A stretch of DNA of 64,000 nt from Sphingomonas sp. TREG-RG-20F-R18-01 (GCF_022662475.1 NZ_JAKNQQ010000002.1:124001-188000); one strand, 5' to 3'; positions 9,171 through 17,603 are shown, counted from the first letter of the stretch. The notes: generated by a model not told the origin, from the letters alone. Numbers and translations are program-made.

Positions 9171-10166
9171 ATGCGGATTCTCGTCACTGGCGTCGCCGGG
9201 TTCATCGGTTTCAACGTCGCGCGGGTGCTGCTCGCGCGCGGCGATACCGTAATCGGGATCGACAGCCTCAACGCTTATTACGACGTCACGCTCAAGCACG
9301 CGCGGCTCGCGCTGCTGGCCGAATCCGGCGAGGCGTTCACCTTTGCGCAGGTCGATTTCTCCGACCATGAAGCGCTCGACGGTGCGCTGGACGGCCAGCA
9401 GTTCGACCGCATCGTCCATCTCGGCGCGCAGGCCGGGGTGCGCTACTCGATCGAGAATCCACGCGCCTATCTGCAGTCCAACCTTGCGGGGCATCTCAAC
9501 CTGCTCGAGGTCGCGCGGCACCGGAAGGTCGAGCAGATGGTCTATGCCTCTTCCTCCTCGGTCTATGGCGGCAACGACACGCTCCCCTTCCGCGTCGAGG
9601 ACCGCGTCGACCAGCCGCTGTCGCTTTACGCCGCGACCAAGAAGGCGGACGAGTTGATGAGCGAGACCTATGCGCACCTCTACCGGCTGCCGCAGACGGG
9701 GCTGCGCTTCTTCACCGTCTATGGCCCGTGGGGCCGCCCCGACATGGCGATGTGGCTGTTCACCAAGGCGATCTACGAGGGGCGCCCGATCGACGTGTTC
9801 GGCGAGGGGCGGATGCGGCGCGACTTCACCTATATCGACGACATCGTCAGCGGGATCGTCGCCTGCCTCGACAATCCGCCGGCCGACGACGGCATGGCCA
9901 AGGCCGGCGGCAGTATCAGCCCGCACCGCATCTACAATATCGGCAACAGCCGGTCGGAGGATCTGGGCGAGATGATCTCGCTGATCGAGCAGGCCTGCGG
10001 CAAGCCGGCGGAACGCCGCCTGCTGCCGATGCAACCCGGCGACGTGCGCGATACGTTCGCCGACATCAGCGCGATTCGGCGCGACCTCGGATACGAACCG
10101 CGTACCACCATCGCGGAAGGCGTTCCCCGATTCGTGGCTTGGTATCGCGCGTATCACGGACTGTGA
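9171..10166 (+). CDS. UDP-glucuronate 4-epimerase-like NAD-dependent epimerase
   Basis: This is an extended short-chain dehydrogenase of 331 residues. The NAD-binding motif 'GVAGFIG' lies at residues 7-13. 'YASSSSVYGGN' supplies the Ser/Thr region, and Tyr153 and Lys157 form the YxxxK pair. 'GIDSLNAYYDVTLK' and 'TVYGPWGRPDMA' are close to LpsL/Cap1J enzymes, which interconvert UDP-glucuronate and UDP-galacturonate in the cytoplasm. The start at 9171 has AACAGGAG seven nt upstream. It would supply a galacturonate donor to the local glycosyltransferases and possibly to AsnB for amidation. Specificity for UDP-GlcA is from family resemblance. Confidence 0.85.
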   Translation: MRILVTGVAGFIGFNVARVLLARGDTVIGIDSLNAYYDVTLKHARLALLAESGEAFTFAQVDFSDHEALDGALDGQQFDRIVHLGAQAGVRYSIENPRAYLQSNLAGHLNLLEVARHRKVEQMVYASSSSVYGGNDTLPFRVEDRVDQPLSLYAATKKADELMSETYAHLYRLPQTGLRFFTVYGPWGRPDMAMWLFTKAIYEGRPIDVFGEGRMRRDFTYIDDIVSGIVACLDNPPADDGMAKAGGSISPHRIYNIGNSRSEDLGEMISLIEQACGKPAERRLLPMQPGDVRDTFADISAIRRDLGYEPRTTIAEGVPRFVAWYRAYHGL

Positions 10167-10191
10167 TCAGGACCACGAAGTGTTGCAGCGC

Positions 10192-10225
10192 GGCAACGCC
10201 GGGCCAAAAAAGTGGCGCCGTTGCC
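10192..10225 (+). terminator. Weak hairpin downstream of the epimerase
   Basis: GGCAACG and CGTTGCC can form a 7-bp stem around a 20-nt loop, 26 bp after the epimerase stop. It lacks a T-tract, so termination here is only a possibility. Confidence 0.3.
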
Positions 10226-10347
10226 CCCCGGGCCCCTGCGTCCGCCGCGCTTCGTTAAAATAAGTGTGGAACTCTATACCCTTAATTGGGTTAGCTGGGA
10301 TCGGGCAGTCGTCGAAGCACGCGGTTGTCACACGTCGTTTTTTGGGG

Positions 10348-10368
10348 ACTGGACAATTCATGTCCAGT
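10348..10368. promoter_or_regulatory. Inverted repeat upstream of the small secreted protein gene
   Basis: ACTGGACA and TGTCCAGT form a perfect 8-bp inverted repeat with a 5-nt spacer, 53 bp before the start of the 77-residue protein. Its size and spacing suit a dimeric regulator site or a leader hairpin. No factor can be named. Confidence 0.4.
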
Positions 10369-10420
10369 GACTATAGCGGCTCACAAGTTCGGAACTGGTT
10401 GGTTCTGGAGGGAGATGAAC

Positions 10421-10654
10421 ATGAAATTTAAGGGTCTCTATACGGCATTCACGGCGGCCTCGCTGATCGCGGCGCCAACGTTGGCAGCGGCCGCTCCGGT
10501 GGCTACGCCACTGACGCAGCCGGCAGGCGAAACCGTTGACGGCGACAACGCCCTCGCCGGTTCGAGCCTGATCATCGCAATCCTCGCCGTTGGCGCGATT
10601 GCTGGTGGCATCGTTGCTGCTGCAAGCAACAACGACAGCCCCACCAGCCCGTAA
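10421..10654 (+). CDS. Small secreted or membrane-anchored peptide of unknown function
   Basis: This 77-residue protein starts 'MKFKGLYTAFTAASLIAAPTL' with a signal peptide ending near 'AAAA-P'. A Gly/Ala-rich hydrophobic helix ('SSLIIAILAVGAIAGGIVAA') and a short polar tail follow. The ATG at 10421 sits 8 nt after GGAGGG, a strong ribosome-binding site. The in-frame ATG at 10415 is too close to it. A strong terminator follows directly, so it is a monocistronic and probably well expressed gene within the polysaccharide locus. I do not recognise the family. Confidence 0.75.
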   Translation: MKFKGLYTAFTAASLIAAPTLAAAAPVATPLTQPAGETVDGDNALAGSSLIIAILAVGAIAGGIVAAASNNDSPTSP

Positions 10655-10674
10655 GCCTTACGGCTTTCAGCTGG

Positions 10675-10713
10675 AAAAGGGGTCGCTCGACATTGTCGGG
10701 CGGCCCCTTTTTT
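10675..10713 (+). terminator. Rho-independent terminator
   Basis: AAAAGGGGTCGCTCGA pairs with TCGGGCGGCCCCTTTT (G-T wobbles included) around a 5-nt loop and ends in six Ts. It lies 20 bp after the stop of the small secreted protein gene. It is the clearest intrinsic terminator in the window. Confidence 0.9.
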
Positions 10714-10717
10714 ATTG

Positions 10718-10738
10718 TGAGCACGGCTTTTGTGCTCA
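10718..10738. promoter_or_regulatory. Inverted repeat before the M48 protease gene
   Basis: TGAGCAC and GTGCTCA form a 7-bp perfect inverted repeat with a 7-nt loop, ending 10 bp before the protease start. It could be an operator or a 5' leader hairpin that affects translation. The partner is not known. Confidence 0.4.
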
Positions 10739-10748
10739 ATAGAAACCC

Positions 10749-11717
10749 ATGCCCTTGCCGACGTCCGCCCTGTTGACCGCGCTTGTCTGGAGCGTGCCGC
10801 CCGGCGACCTTCAGAGCGCGAATCGCACGGCCGTGCAGGCACCCCCCGCGGCCACGCTCGCGCTGGCCGGGCGGGAACAGGATGGCAGGGTGGCCACGCT
10901 CGCCTTCCGACTCGCGCTCGCCGGTCGTTCCCGCTGTACGGCGCAAGTGCCGATCCATGGCCTGGTGTTGCAGCATCTTTCCCAATTTGCCCAAGCCGAT
11001 CGCGCCGGTGTGATCGCTGCAATTCCGCTCGATCGCGGACCGGGCGTGAGCGCGCTGGTACCGGGCAGTCCGGCCGCGGTGGCGGGCATTCGGCCCGGTG
11101 ACATCCTGCTGGCAATCGACGGTGTCGCACTCCCCGCCGAATCGGGGCTTGCCGCCCCCTTCAGCGCAACCCGGGCGCATGATCGTGCCGATGCGATCGA
11201 CGATCTGTTGGCGCAGGTCCAGCCGCTCACGCTGACGCTGCTGCGGGACAACCGTACGGTGGCCGTGCGCATGGCCGCGCTGCTCGCCTGCCCCTCGCGG
11301 GTCTATCTGGCGCGGTCCGGACAGCACAATGCCTATGCCGACGGGCGGCATGTCTTCCTGACGACCGGCTTGCTGTCCCTGCTGCACAATGACGACGAGC
11401 TGGCGTTCATCATCGCGCATGAAATGGCGCACAACATCCTTGGCCACGCTGTCCTCATGCGCAGCGGCGCCGTCGGCAAAGGCATCGGCCGAACCTTGGG
11501 AAAAAGCGGCGCGATCATCCGGCGGACCGAAAGCGAGGCCGATTCGCTCGGCGCGACGATCATGCTCGACGCCGGGCTCGATCCCGTTCGCGGCGCCGCG
11601 ATCTTGCAACAACTCGGCGGCGCCGACCTGGGAATCGCGTTGCTGGCATCGCATGAACCAACGGGACAACGGCTGGCGGCCATCGCGGCGGTTGCAGCGG
11701 CGCATCGCCATCCGTGA
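10749..11717 (+). CDS. M48-family metalloprotease with PDZ domain
   Basis: This 322-residue protein has a PDZ-like segment ('GSPAAVAGIRPGDILLAIDGV', about residues 100-120) and a zinc metalloprotease core. HEMAH lies at residues 224-228, and a downstream 'ESEAD' supplies the third ligand as in M48 peptidases. The N-terminus is short and hydrophobic, so export to the periplasm is likely but not certain. M48 proteins of the BepA/LoiP/HtpX group handle misfolded envelope proteins. The stop overlaps the start of a DnaJ-domain gene, implying coupled expression. I see no obvious lipobox. Confidence 0.82.
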   Translation: MPLPTSALLTALVWSVPPGDLQSANRTAVQAPPAATLALAGREQDGRVATLAFRLALAGRSRCTAQVPIHGLVLQHLSQFAQADRAGVIAAIPLDRGPGVSALVPGSPAAVAGIRPGDILLAIDGVALPAESGLAAPFSATRAHDRADAIDDLLAQVQPLTLTLLRDNRTVAVRMAALLACPSRVYLARSGQHNAYADGRHVFLTTGLLSLLHNDDELAFIIAHEMAHNILGHAVLMRSGAVGKGIGRTLGKSGAIIRRTESEADSLGATIMLDAGLDPVRGAAILQQLGGADLGIALLASHEPTGQRLAAIAAVAAAHRHP

Positions 11718-12103
11718 TGCAGCGGGATTACTATCAAATTCTGGGCGTCACCCAAAACGCGTCGCCGCACGCGATCCGCGCGGCGTTCGTTCGGCTGAGC
11801 AAGCGCTACCACCCGGACATGCCCGGAAGCGAAAGCGGGCTGCAATCACGGCTGCACGACGTACAGCAGGCCTATCACTGCCTGTCCGACACCAACGCCC
11901 GCGCGCTGCACGATCGCATGCTCGATGAAAGCCGGCGGCTCCACATGGCGCAGCAACGTGCGGTCCAACGCCGGCTATGGCGGTATGATCGCCGTCACCC
12001 GCATCCGACGCCCAGGGTTTACCGGCGCGGTCGCTGGCGTGTGGGGCTGATCGTTGCCGCGCTTCTGGGCCTTATCGTGTTGGCGGCGGTGCAGTTCGGC
12101 TGA
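11717..12103 (+). CDS. Membrane-anchored DnaJ-domain protein
   Basis: The 128-residue protein starts with a J-domain whose HPD motif lies at residues 32-34. A basic linker rich in Arg/His follows, then one C-terminal transmembrane helix ('VGLIVAALLGLIVLAAVQF'). The ATG at 11717 shares a base with the protease stop (TGATG), and a GTG one codon earlier is the alternative. J-domains stimulate Hsp70 ATPase activity. A tail-anchored J-protein would recruit DnaK to the inner membrane, next to an envelope protease encoded in the same transcript. The stop abuts the stop of the opposing sugar transferase gene with no gap. Confidence 0.85.
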   Translation: MQRDYYQILGVTQNASPHAIRAAFVRLSKRYHPDMPGSESGLQSRLHDVQQAYHCLSDTNARALHDRMLDESRRLHMAQQRAVQRRLWRYDRRHPHPTPRVYRRGRWRVGLIVAALLGLIVLAAVQFG

Positions 12104-13396
12104 TCATTTGGCGCCGAAGCCCGTCAGCATGATACCGACGGTCCGCAGCGAAATGAGCAGATCCAGCCAGAACGAGAAGAACTTGATGTAATAGAAATCG
12201 TAGTGGAGCTTGACGTGCACGTCGTCGAGCCCGGCGACGTGCCCCTGGTTCACTTGTGCCCATCCGGTGATCCCCGGACGGACGATGTGCCGGTAGGTGT
12301 AGAACGGCAGTTCGCTATCATACCAGGCCGACAGCGACATCGCCTCGGGGCGCGGCCCGATCCAGCTCATCTCCCCCCGCAAGATGTTGATGATCTGCGG
12401 CAATTCGTCGATTCGCGAGCGGCGCAGAAATCGCCCGACCCGGGTCACGCGCGCATCGCCGTCCAGCGTGATCGCCGATTCCCGCGATTCCCGATCGGCG
12501 TCGAGCGGCCGCTCCAGCATGGTTCGGAATTTCAGCATATCGAACGGAATGCCGCGATACCCCATGCGGCGCTGGCGGAACAGGATCGGGCCGGACGAGC
12601 TCGCGCGGACCAGCAATGCGACGATGATCAACGGGATCAGCAGAAACGGCAGCACCACGATGCTGGCGAGGAGATCGATCGCGCGCTTCAGGCCGCGATA
12701 CCCGAGCCCCGGAAGGAGCGAGCCGAAGCTGTTCTCGGACAGATGTTCGATCTGCACGCGGCCGGTCAGCGATTCGCGCAGCTGCTTGGTATGGTACACC
12801 GGGATGCCCGCGATCGCCGCCTGCGCAAGCATCCGCTCCCATTCGGGGGAATGGTCGGAGCGCAGATCGGCGACGATCGATGCCGTGGGATCATCCGGCA
12901 CGACCGGTGCGACCAGCGGAACCCAATCGACCTGGGGTGTATCCTCGACGATTCCGGTGTTGCCAACCGGGACGTAATACATCCGGCGCGCAGCGGCGCG
13001 CTGCTCGACATAGCCGAGGAGAAACGCGCTGCCGGTCGTCGCGACATAGCCGGTCAGCAGCATGGACCCGCTGTAATCCAGGCGCGCGGCGAGCAGCACC
13101 GCTGCCGCGAGCCCGAACGTCGAGGAGAAAGCAGGGAGAATGAAGCTGAAGGCGCGGGTACCCGGATAGACGGTCACGCGCCGAAGCACGAGAAAAGCCA
13201 TGACCGCAGCGATCAACGATCCGAGTTGCGTGTTGATCGTGCCCGGCAGGTTCTGCGCCAGCGAACCGAAGGTCACGAGCGGTGCGCCGAGCGGCACGAT
13301 ACCGCCAGCCATCGCGATCAGCAGGAGCGGACTGAACCGACCTACCGTCGGTTGCCGCGTCCGGGTCGACCGCCCGTGATCACTCGTTATCAGCAC
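12104..13396 (-). CDS. Polyprenyl-phosphate sugar-1-phosphate transferase (exopolysaccharide initiating enzyme)
   Basis: This 430-residue protein has N-terminal hydrophobic segments and a soluble middle. Its C-terminal bacterial sugar transferase domain begins 'LKRAIDLLASIVVLPFLL' and contains 'MGYRGIPFDMLKFRTM', 'RRSRIDELPQIINILRGEMSWIGPRPE' and 'GITGWAQVNQG'. This family (WcaJ/ExoY type) moves a sugar-1-phosphate from a nucleotide sugar to undecaprenyl phosphate and so starts repeat-unit assembly at the inner membrane. The start is GTG at 13396. It ties the surrounding glycosyltransferases to exopolysaccharide or capsule synthesis. The first sugar is not known. Confidence 0.88.
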   Translation of the reverse strand: MLITSDHGRSTRTRQPTVGRFSPLLLIAMAGGIVPLGAPLVTFGSLAQNLPGTINTQLGSLIAAVMAFLVLRRVTVYPGTRAFSFILPAFSSTFGLAAAVLLAARLDYSGSMLLTGYVATTGSAFLLGYVEQRAAARRMYYVPVGNTGIVEDTPQVDWVPLVAPVVPDDPTASIVADLRSDHSPEWERMLAQAAIAGIPVYHTKQLRESLTGRVQIEHLSENSFGSLLPGLGYRGLKRAIDLLASIVVLPFLLIPLIIVALLVRASSSGPILFRQRRMGYRGIPFDMLKFRTMLERPLDADRESRESAITLDGDARVTRVGRFLRRSRIDELPQIINILRGEMSWIGPRPEAMSLSAWYDSELPFYTYRHIVRPGITGWAQVNQGHVAGLDDVHVKLHYDFYYIKFFSFWLDLLISLRTVGIMLTGFGAK

Positions 13397-13575
13397 AAGG
13401 CGACCTTATGATAGGGGCGATTGCCCAAATGCAGTACACACGGATCGGTCGTGGCGATCTTGACCTATGCCACAAGCGCTTAACCCGGGATGAGCGCGAC
13501 CGGCAAGGGACAGATGGTCAAACCGTCCGTCCGATTTCGATGGACTCCCTTGCGCGGACGGGTCAAGCGGCCCCC

Positions 13576-13965
13576 ATGTTCTCGATCGTGCTGGACTGGG
13601 AAGCCTTCAAAGACTGGCTTTCCACCACTGTACATCTCACGCATCATGACCTGCACCTGCTCCTCGGGGTCGGTTTCACGCTGGCGTTCGGATGGATTTT
13701 GCGGCGTCCGCTGGGCTCCTGGCTGCCGCTGCTGATCGTGGTTGCGCTGGAGTTGCTTAACGAGACGTCCGATTTCACGCGCTATCACGTTTCGGGGTGG
13801 CCGTGGACGCCGTTGCCGACGCTGATCGACATGGCCATCACGATCCTCCCCCCGCTGGCCATCGTGCTCGCGGCGCGCTGGAATTCCGCGCATTTCCAGT
13901 ATTTCAGAAGGCGCCAGCGAATCATCGTGCAGACCCAAGTCGATGCGGAGTGCCACCGCCGCTGA
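13576..13965 (+). CDS. Small VanZ-like membrane protein
   Basis: The likely product is 129 residues with an amphipathic N-terminus and three predicted membrane segments ('LLLGVGFTLAFGWIL', 'WLPLLIVVALELLNE', 'ITILPPLAIVLAARW'). The 'E..NE..D' spacing inside the second helix resembles VanZ-like proteins. The start at 13576 was chosen because the upstream residues are Arg-rich and not hydrophobic. ATG at 13540 is an alternative. No good ribosome-binding site is seen at either. The function is unknown. Confidence 0.6.
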   Translation: MFSIVLDWEAFKDWLSTTVHLTHHDLHLLLGVGFTLAFGWILRRPLGSWLPLLIVVALELLNETSDFTRYHVSGWPWTPLPTLIDMAITILPPLAIVLAARWNSAHFQYFRRRQRIIVQTQVDAECHRR

Positions 13966-14132
13966 GCCGAAGCATAGTGCGTGGTGCGTGGCTGCAGCGT
14001 CCGTGCCGACCGGCGCGCGGTGCGCGGAAGCACGATCCGGTACCACGCTTCTCCTACCCCTTCCGATCATTCGACATTCTCCGGGTATTTCCCGGGTTTG
14101 GCGTTCCGCCCTACCGCGTCATGGGACCGTGC

Positions 14133-15743
14133 ATGAACATCCTGGTCGCCCCGCTCGCTACCGACAGCGCGACGCCTCCATCGGGCGACGCACGTTGGTG
14201 GCCGCACGGGCGGGACTGGGGAGTGCTCCTGCTGTACGGGGTCGGCTTCTGGCTGGCGCACGCCGCTGCGCTGCCATGGGGCGGGACGGGTTATTATTCC
14301 TTGTGGTTTCCCGCGGCCGGCGTGCGTTTTGCGGTGCTGTGGCGCCGGGGCGTACGAATTACTCCCGCGGTCGCCGTCGTCGAAGTGGTGGCGGACATTC
14401 TCAGCGGCGCGGTCGACCCGTTCGGCGCGGATGCCATCACCGTCATCGTCAGCGCGGTTCGGCCGGCGCTGGCGTACGGCATCGCGATCGCGGCGATCCG
14501 ATGGCTCGCCGGTGGCGCGCGGGCGGCCGTGCTCGCGCCGCCGATGCCCTTCGGTCTCGCGGCGATCGTCGCGCCGATCGCCGCCGCGGTTGCCGCCTTG
14601 CCCTGGTCGTTGCTGCGCCCGGACATGTCGGGCGTCGGCGACACGCGCTCGATCGTGCTGTCCCTCACGGGGTTTGCGGTCGGCGACCTGCTCGGGGTGA
14701 TGATCGTTGCGCCGGCGTTGTTGTGGGCCCTGGGCGTGCTGCGCGGCACGCTGCGATCGCCCCGCCTGCCCCGGATGTCTGCGTTGGCCGAAGCCGTGGC
14801 GGTGCTGGGAAGCGCCATCGCCATGGCGCTGTTGCTGGCACGCGCCGAGCTTGGTCTGCAACCGACCCCGTTATTGCTGGCGGTCGCCTGGATCGGATTG
14901 CGATTCGGCCGCGGTGCCGCCTGGTGCGCGATCGTGATCGTCGCCGCGCTGGTGCTGCCGCAGACCGCGCGGGATCTTGCCGGGGCGGCGCGGCTGCAAC
15001 TCCATCTCGGGCTCGCAGCGGTGACGATGGTCGGCTATCTGGCGGGGAGCTTCACCGAGGCGCAGCTACGGGCGCAGGCGGACCTAGCGCGGCGCGACCG
15101 GCTGCTGTTCCAGGCCGAGCGGCTCAAGACACTGCGCGCCATGTCCGTCGCGGTGATCCACGAGATCAGCCAGCCGATCACCACGCTCGCGATCGAGGCG
15201 CGACACCTTCATGGTCTTGCGGCGGACGCCTCGCCCGAAATCGCCGAGACAGCTGCCCTGATCGACCGCAAGGCCGCCGCCTTGTCGCTGCTGGTGCGAC
15301 GGTTGCGCCGATTCGGCGGACGGGCGGTGGACGAACCGTCGCTGCTGCCCGTTGCCGCATTGCTGGAGGATGTCGTCCAGCTGGTCGGTCCCGAGGCCAA
15401 GGCAGCACGGATCCGCCTCGAGGTGGCGTCGTGCGATCCGGACCTGCTCGTGCTGGCGCAAGAGGTCGAGCTGGGGCAGGCGGTCGTCAATCTCCTGCGC
15501 AACGCCCTGCAGGCGTGCGACGATGGAATCGTCCGCATTGCATGCAGCGCGCAGGCTGGCCGCGTTGCCATCGGCGTGACCAACCGATGTGCCGCCGGGC
15601 CGCGCGTGCATGACGGGATGGGAGTAGGCCTGCTCGTCTCGCGCGCGATCGTCGAGGCGCATGGCGGAACGCTCGTTCGCGACGGCGGCGACGGCGCCAT
15701 CCGCTACCAGATCATCCTGCCGCTTGCTGGAGACCCCCTATGA
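14133..15743 (+). CDS. MASE1-domain sensor histidine kinase
   Basis: This 536-residue protein has about eight N-terminal membrane helices that match a MASE1 sensor ('GTGYYSLWFPAAGVRFAVLW'). A dimerisation helix follows with the phospho-acceptor segment 'MSVAVIHEISQPITTLAIEA'. The HATPase_c domain shows an N-box ('VVNLLRNALQACDDG') and a G-box ('GMGVGLLVSRAIVEAHGG'). The ATG at 14133 is preferred because GGGA lies 6 nt upstream, and ATG 14121 is possible. Its stop overlaps the response regulator start (ATGA), so the pair works together. The signal sensed is unknown. Confidence 0.85.
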   Translation: MNILVAPLATDSATPPSGDARWWPHGRDWGVLLLYGVGFWLAHAAALPWGGTGYYSLWFPAAGVRFAVLWRRGVRITPAVAVVEVVADILSGAVDPFGADAITVIVSAVRPALAYGIAIAAIRWLAGGARAAVLAPPMPFGLAAIVAPIAAAVAALPWSLLRPDMSGVGDTRSIVLSLTGFAVGDLLGVMIVAPALLWALGVLRGTLRSPRLPRMSALAEAVAVLGSAIAMALLLARAELGLQPTPLLLAVAWIGLRFGRGAAWCAIVIVAALVLPQTARDLAGAARLQLHLGLAAVTMVGYLAGSFTEAQLRAQADLARRDRLLFQAERLKTLRAMSVAVIHEISQPITTLAIEARHLHGLAADASPEIAETAALIDRKAAALSLLVRRLRRFGGRAVDEPSLLPVAALLEDVVQLVGPEAKAARIRLEVASCDPDLLVLAQEVELGQAVVNLLRNALQACDDGIVRIACSAQAGRVAIGVTNRCAAGPRVHDGMGVGLLVSRAIVEAHGGTLVRDGGDGAIRYQIILPLAGDPL

Positions 15744-16321
15744 TCGACCCCGCTCCCCTCGTGTATGTCGTCGATGACGATCGCGACCTGGGCGCGACGG
15801 TGGCGCGCCTGCTCGGTCGCCATGGCTTTGCCGCGGAACCCTTCCTCGATCCTGCGCTGCTGTTGACGGTCTACGCCGCCGCGCCGGCGCATTGCATCGT
15901 CACGGACGTGATGATGGGGGATCTGGATGGCTTCACCTTTGCCGACCGGGTCCGTGCGATCGATCCGGCCGTCGCCATCGTGTTCATGACCGCTTGGCCG
16001 ACCACTGCCAACGCGGTCGATTCGGTGCGGCGCTATGGCGGCCTCGACTATCTCGAGAAGCCGCTCGACGAGGCGCGCCTGCTGACCGCGGTCGCCGAGG
16101 GCGTGGTATGGTCGGCCGGCCGACGGCGGGTGATGCACCGGACGGCGATGCTGTCCCCGCGCGAGCGGGACGTGTTCGAATGGCTGGCGCGCGGCCACTC
16201 GAACAAGGAAGTCGCCGCCCAACTCGGCCTCAGCCCCAAGACGATCGAGGATCATCGCGCGGCGATCATCGCGAAGACCGGGGTCAACGGCCTCGCGCAG
16301 CTGATCGCGCTCGCCCGCTGA
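15740..16321 (+). CDS. FixJ/NarL-type response regulator
   Basis: This 193-residue regulator has an N-terminal receiver with the acidic pocket 'VVDDD', phospho-acceptor Asp in 'IVTDVMMGD', Thr in 'FMTAW' and Lys in 'EKPL'. A C-terminal LuxR-type helix-turn-helix follows ('LSPRERDVFEWLARGHSNKEVA' region and 'SPKTIEDHRAAI'). It is coupled by ATGA to the MASE1 kinase, which is therefore its likely partner. Target genes are not evident. The neighbouring polysaccharide locus or the downstream dehydrogenase are possible targets only by proximity. Confidence 0.9.
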   Translation: MIDPAPLVYVVDDDRDLGATVARLLGRHGFAAEPFLDPALLLTVYAAAPAHCIVTDVMMGDLDGFTFADRVRAIDPAVAIVFMTAWPTTANAVDSVRRYGGLDYLEKPLDEARLLTAVAEGVVWSAGRRRVMHRTAMLSPRERDVFEWLARGHSNKEVAAQLGLSPKTIEDHRAAIIAKTGVNGLAQLIALAR

Positions 16322-16488
16322 GCCCCTGCTTCGGCAGGCGGATCCGGATCGACCGGAAGCTGATCGGCGCGAGCCCATGTGCGGTGTCGCGCGGCGCCCC
16401 GATATACCGCGTCTCGCCCTTCACCGCGACGTGATCCCCGCCGCAATCCGCCATTCGAGGTGGAGCGGCCATTGCCGAAGCGGCGCTT

Positions 16489-16524
16489 GGGCGGGGCGGC
16501 CGGCATGCGCCGACCGCCCCGCCC
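16489..16524. terminator. Strong GC-rich hairpin between convergent genes
   Basis: GGGCGGGGCGG pairs perfectly with CCGCCCCGCCC (11 bp). A second 4-bp stem (CGGC/GCCG) lies inside, separated by one C-A mismatch. It sits 11 bp after the alcohol dehydrogenase stop, between convergent transcripts. No T-tract follows on either strand. The other bases from 16322 to 16488 show nothing I can identify. Confidence 0.55.
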
Positions 16525-16535
16525 GATCGCGCCGT

Positions 16536-17603
16536 TCAGGCGGCGGCGGGAAGCGTCGCCATGTCGATGACGAAGCGATACTTCACGTCGCTCTTCGCCA
16601 TCCGCTCATAGCCTGTCTCGATGTCCGCCATCGCGATCATCTCGATATCGGCGGTCAGCCCGTGCTGCTGGCAGAAATCGAGCATCTCCTGCGTTTCGGC
16701 GATTCCGCCGATCAGCGAGCCCGCGATCGAGCGGCGCTTGAACACCAGATTGCCGACCGATGGCGAGGGGTGCGGATGCTCCGGCACGCCGACCAGCGTC
16801 ATCGTCCCGTCGCGCTTGAGCAGCGCGGTGAACGCGTCGAGATTGTGGCTCGCCGCAACCGTGTTGAGGATGAAGTCGAAGCTGTTGGCATGGTCCGCCA
16901 TCGCCGCTTCGTCCTTCGACACGATCAGGTCGGTCGCGCCCAGCCGCTTGGCATCCTCGCGCTTGTTGGGCGAGGTCGAGAAGACATAGACCTCGGCGCC
17001 GAGCGCCGCCGCGATCTTGACCCCCATATGGCCGAGGCCGCCGAGCCCGACGATGCCGACCTTCTGGCACGGGCCGACGTTCCAGTGCTTGAGCGGCGAA
17101 TAGGTGGTGATGCCGGCACAGAGCAGCGGTGCCACCGCGGCCAGATCCTTCTCGTCATGGCCGATCCGCAGCACGAAGCCCTCGTCGACGACGATATGGT
17201 CCGAATAGCCGCCGAAGGTATGGCCGCCGAGCACGGGGTCCGGACCGTTGTAGGTCCCGACGAAGCCGGTGGTCTCGCAATATTGCTCCTCGCCGTCCGC
17301 GCAGGACGGACAATGGCCGCAACTGTCGACCATGCAGCCGACGCCGACGACGTCGCCGACCGCGAACTTGGTCACCGCCGTGCCGATCGCGGCGACCCGC
17401 CCGACGATCTCGTGGCCGGGAACGCACGGATAGAGCGTCCCGTCCCACTCGCCGCGCGCGGTGTGGAGATCGGAATGGCACACGCCGCAGAACAGGATGT
17501 CGATCGCGACGTCGCTCGGCTGCGGATCGCGGCGCTCGAAGGTGAAGGGCGCGAGCGGCGTATCGCTCGATTGCGCGGCATAGCCGCTGGCCGTCGTGGT
17601 CAT
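16536..17603 (-). CDS. Zinc-dependent NAD(P) alcohol dehydrogenase, YahK-like
   Basis: This 355-residue medium-chain dehydrogenase has the catalytic zinc ligands in 'CGVCHSDLH' and 'GHE', and the structural zinc cysteines in 'CGHCPSCADGEEQYC'. The Rossmann motif is 'GLGGLGHMG'. The family reduces aldehydes with NADPH in the cytoplasm. The ATG at 17603 was chosen over the much longer frame because 'MTTTASGYAA' matches the family N-terminus. It is separated from the divergent frnE-like gene by 282 bp, which should hold both promoters. I see no clear operator there. Confidence 0.88.
   Translation of the reverse strand: MTTTASGYAAQSSDTPLAPFTFERRDPQPSDVAIDILFCGVCHSDLHTARGEWDGTLYPCVPGHEIVGRVAAIGTAVTKFAVGDVVGVGCMVDSCGHCPSCADGEEQYCETTGFVGTYNGPDPVLGGHTFGGYSDHIVVDEGFVLRIGHDEKDLAAVAPLLCAGITTYSPLKHWNVGPCQKVGIVGLGGLGHMGVKIAAALGAEVYVFSTSPNKREDAKRLGATDLIVSKDEAAMADHANSFDFILNTVAASHNLDAFTALLKRDGTMTLVGVPEHPHPSPSVGNLVFKRRSIAGSLIGGIAETQEMLDFCQQHGLTADIEMIAMADIETGYERMAKSDVKYRFVIDMATLPAAA

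Noticed and set aside
16284..16472. Short minus-strand frame of 62 codons beside the response regulator
   Set aside because: It has no recognisable motif or ribosome-binding site, overlaps the response regulator by 38 bp and looks like chance coding in GC-rich DNA.
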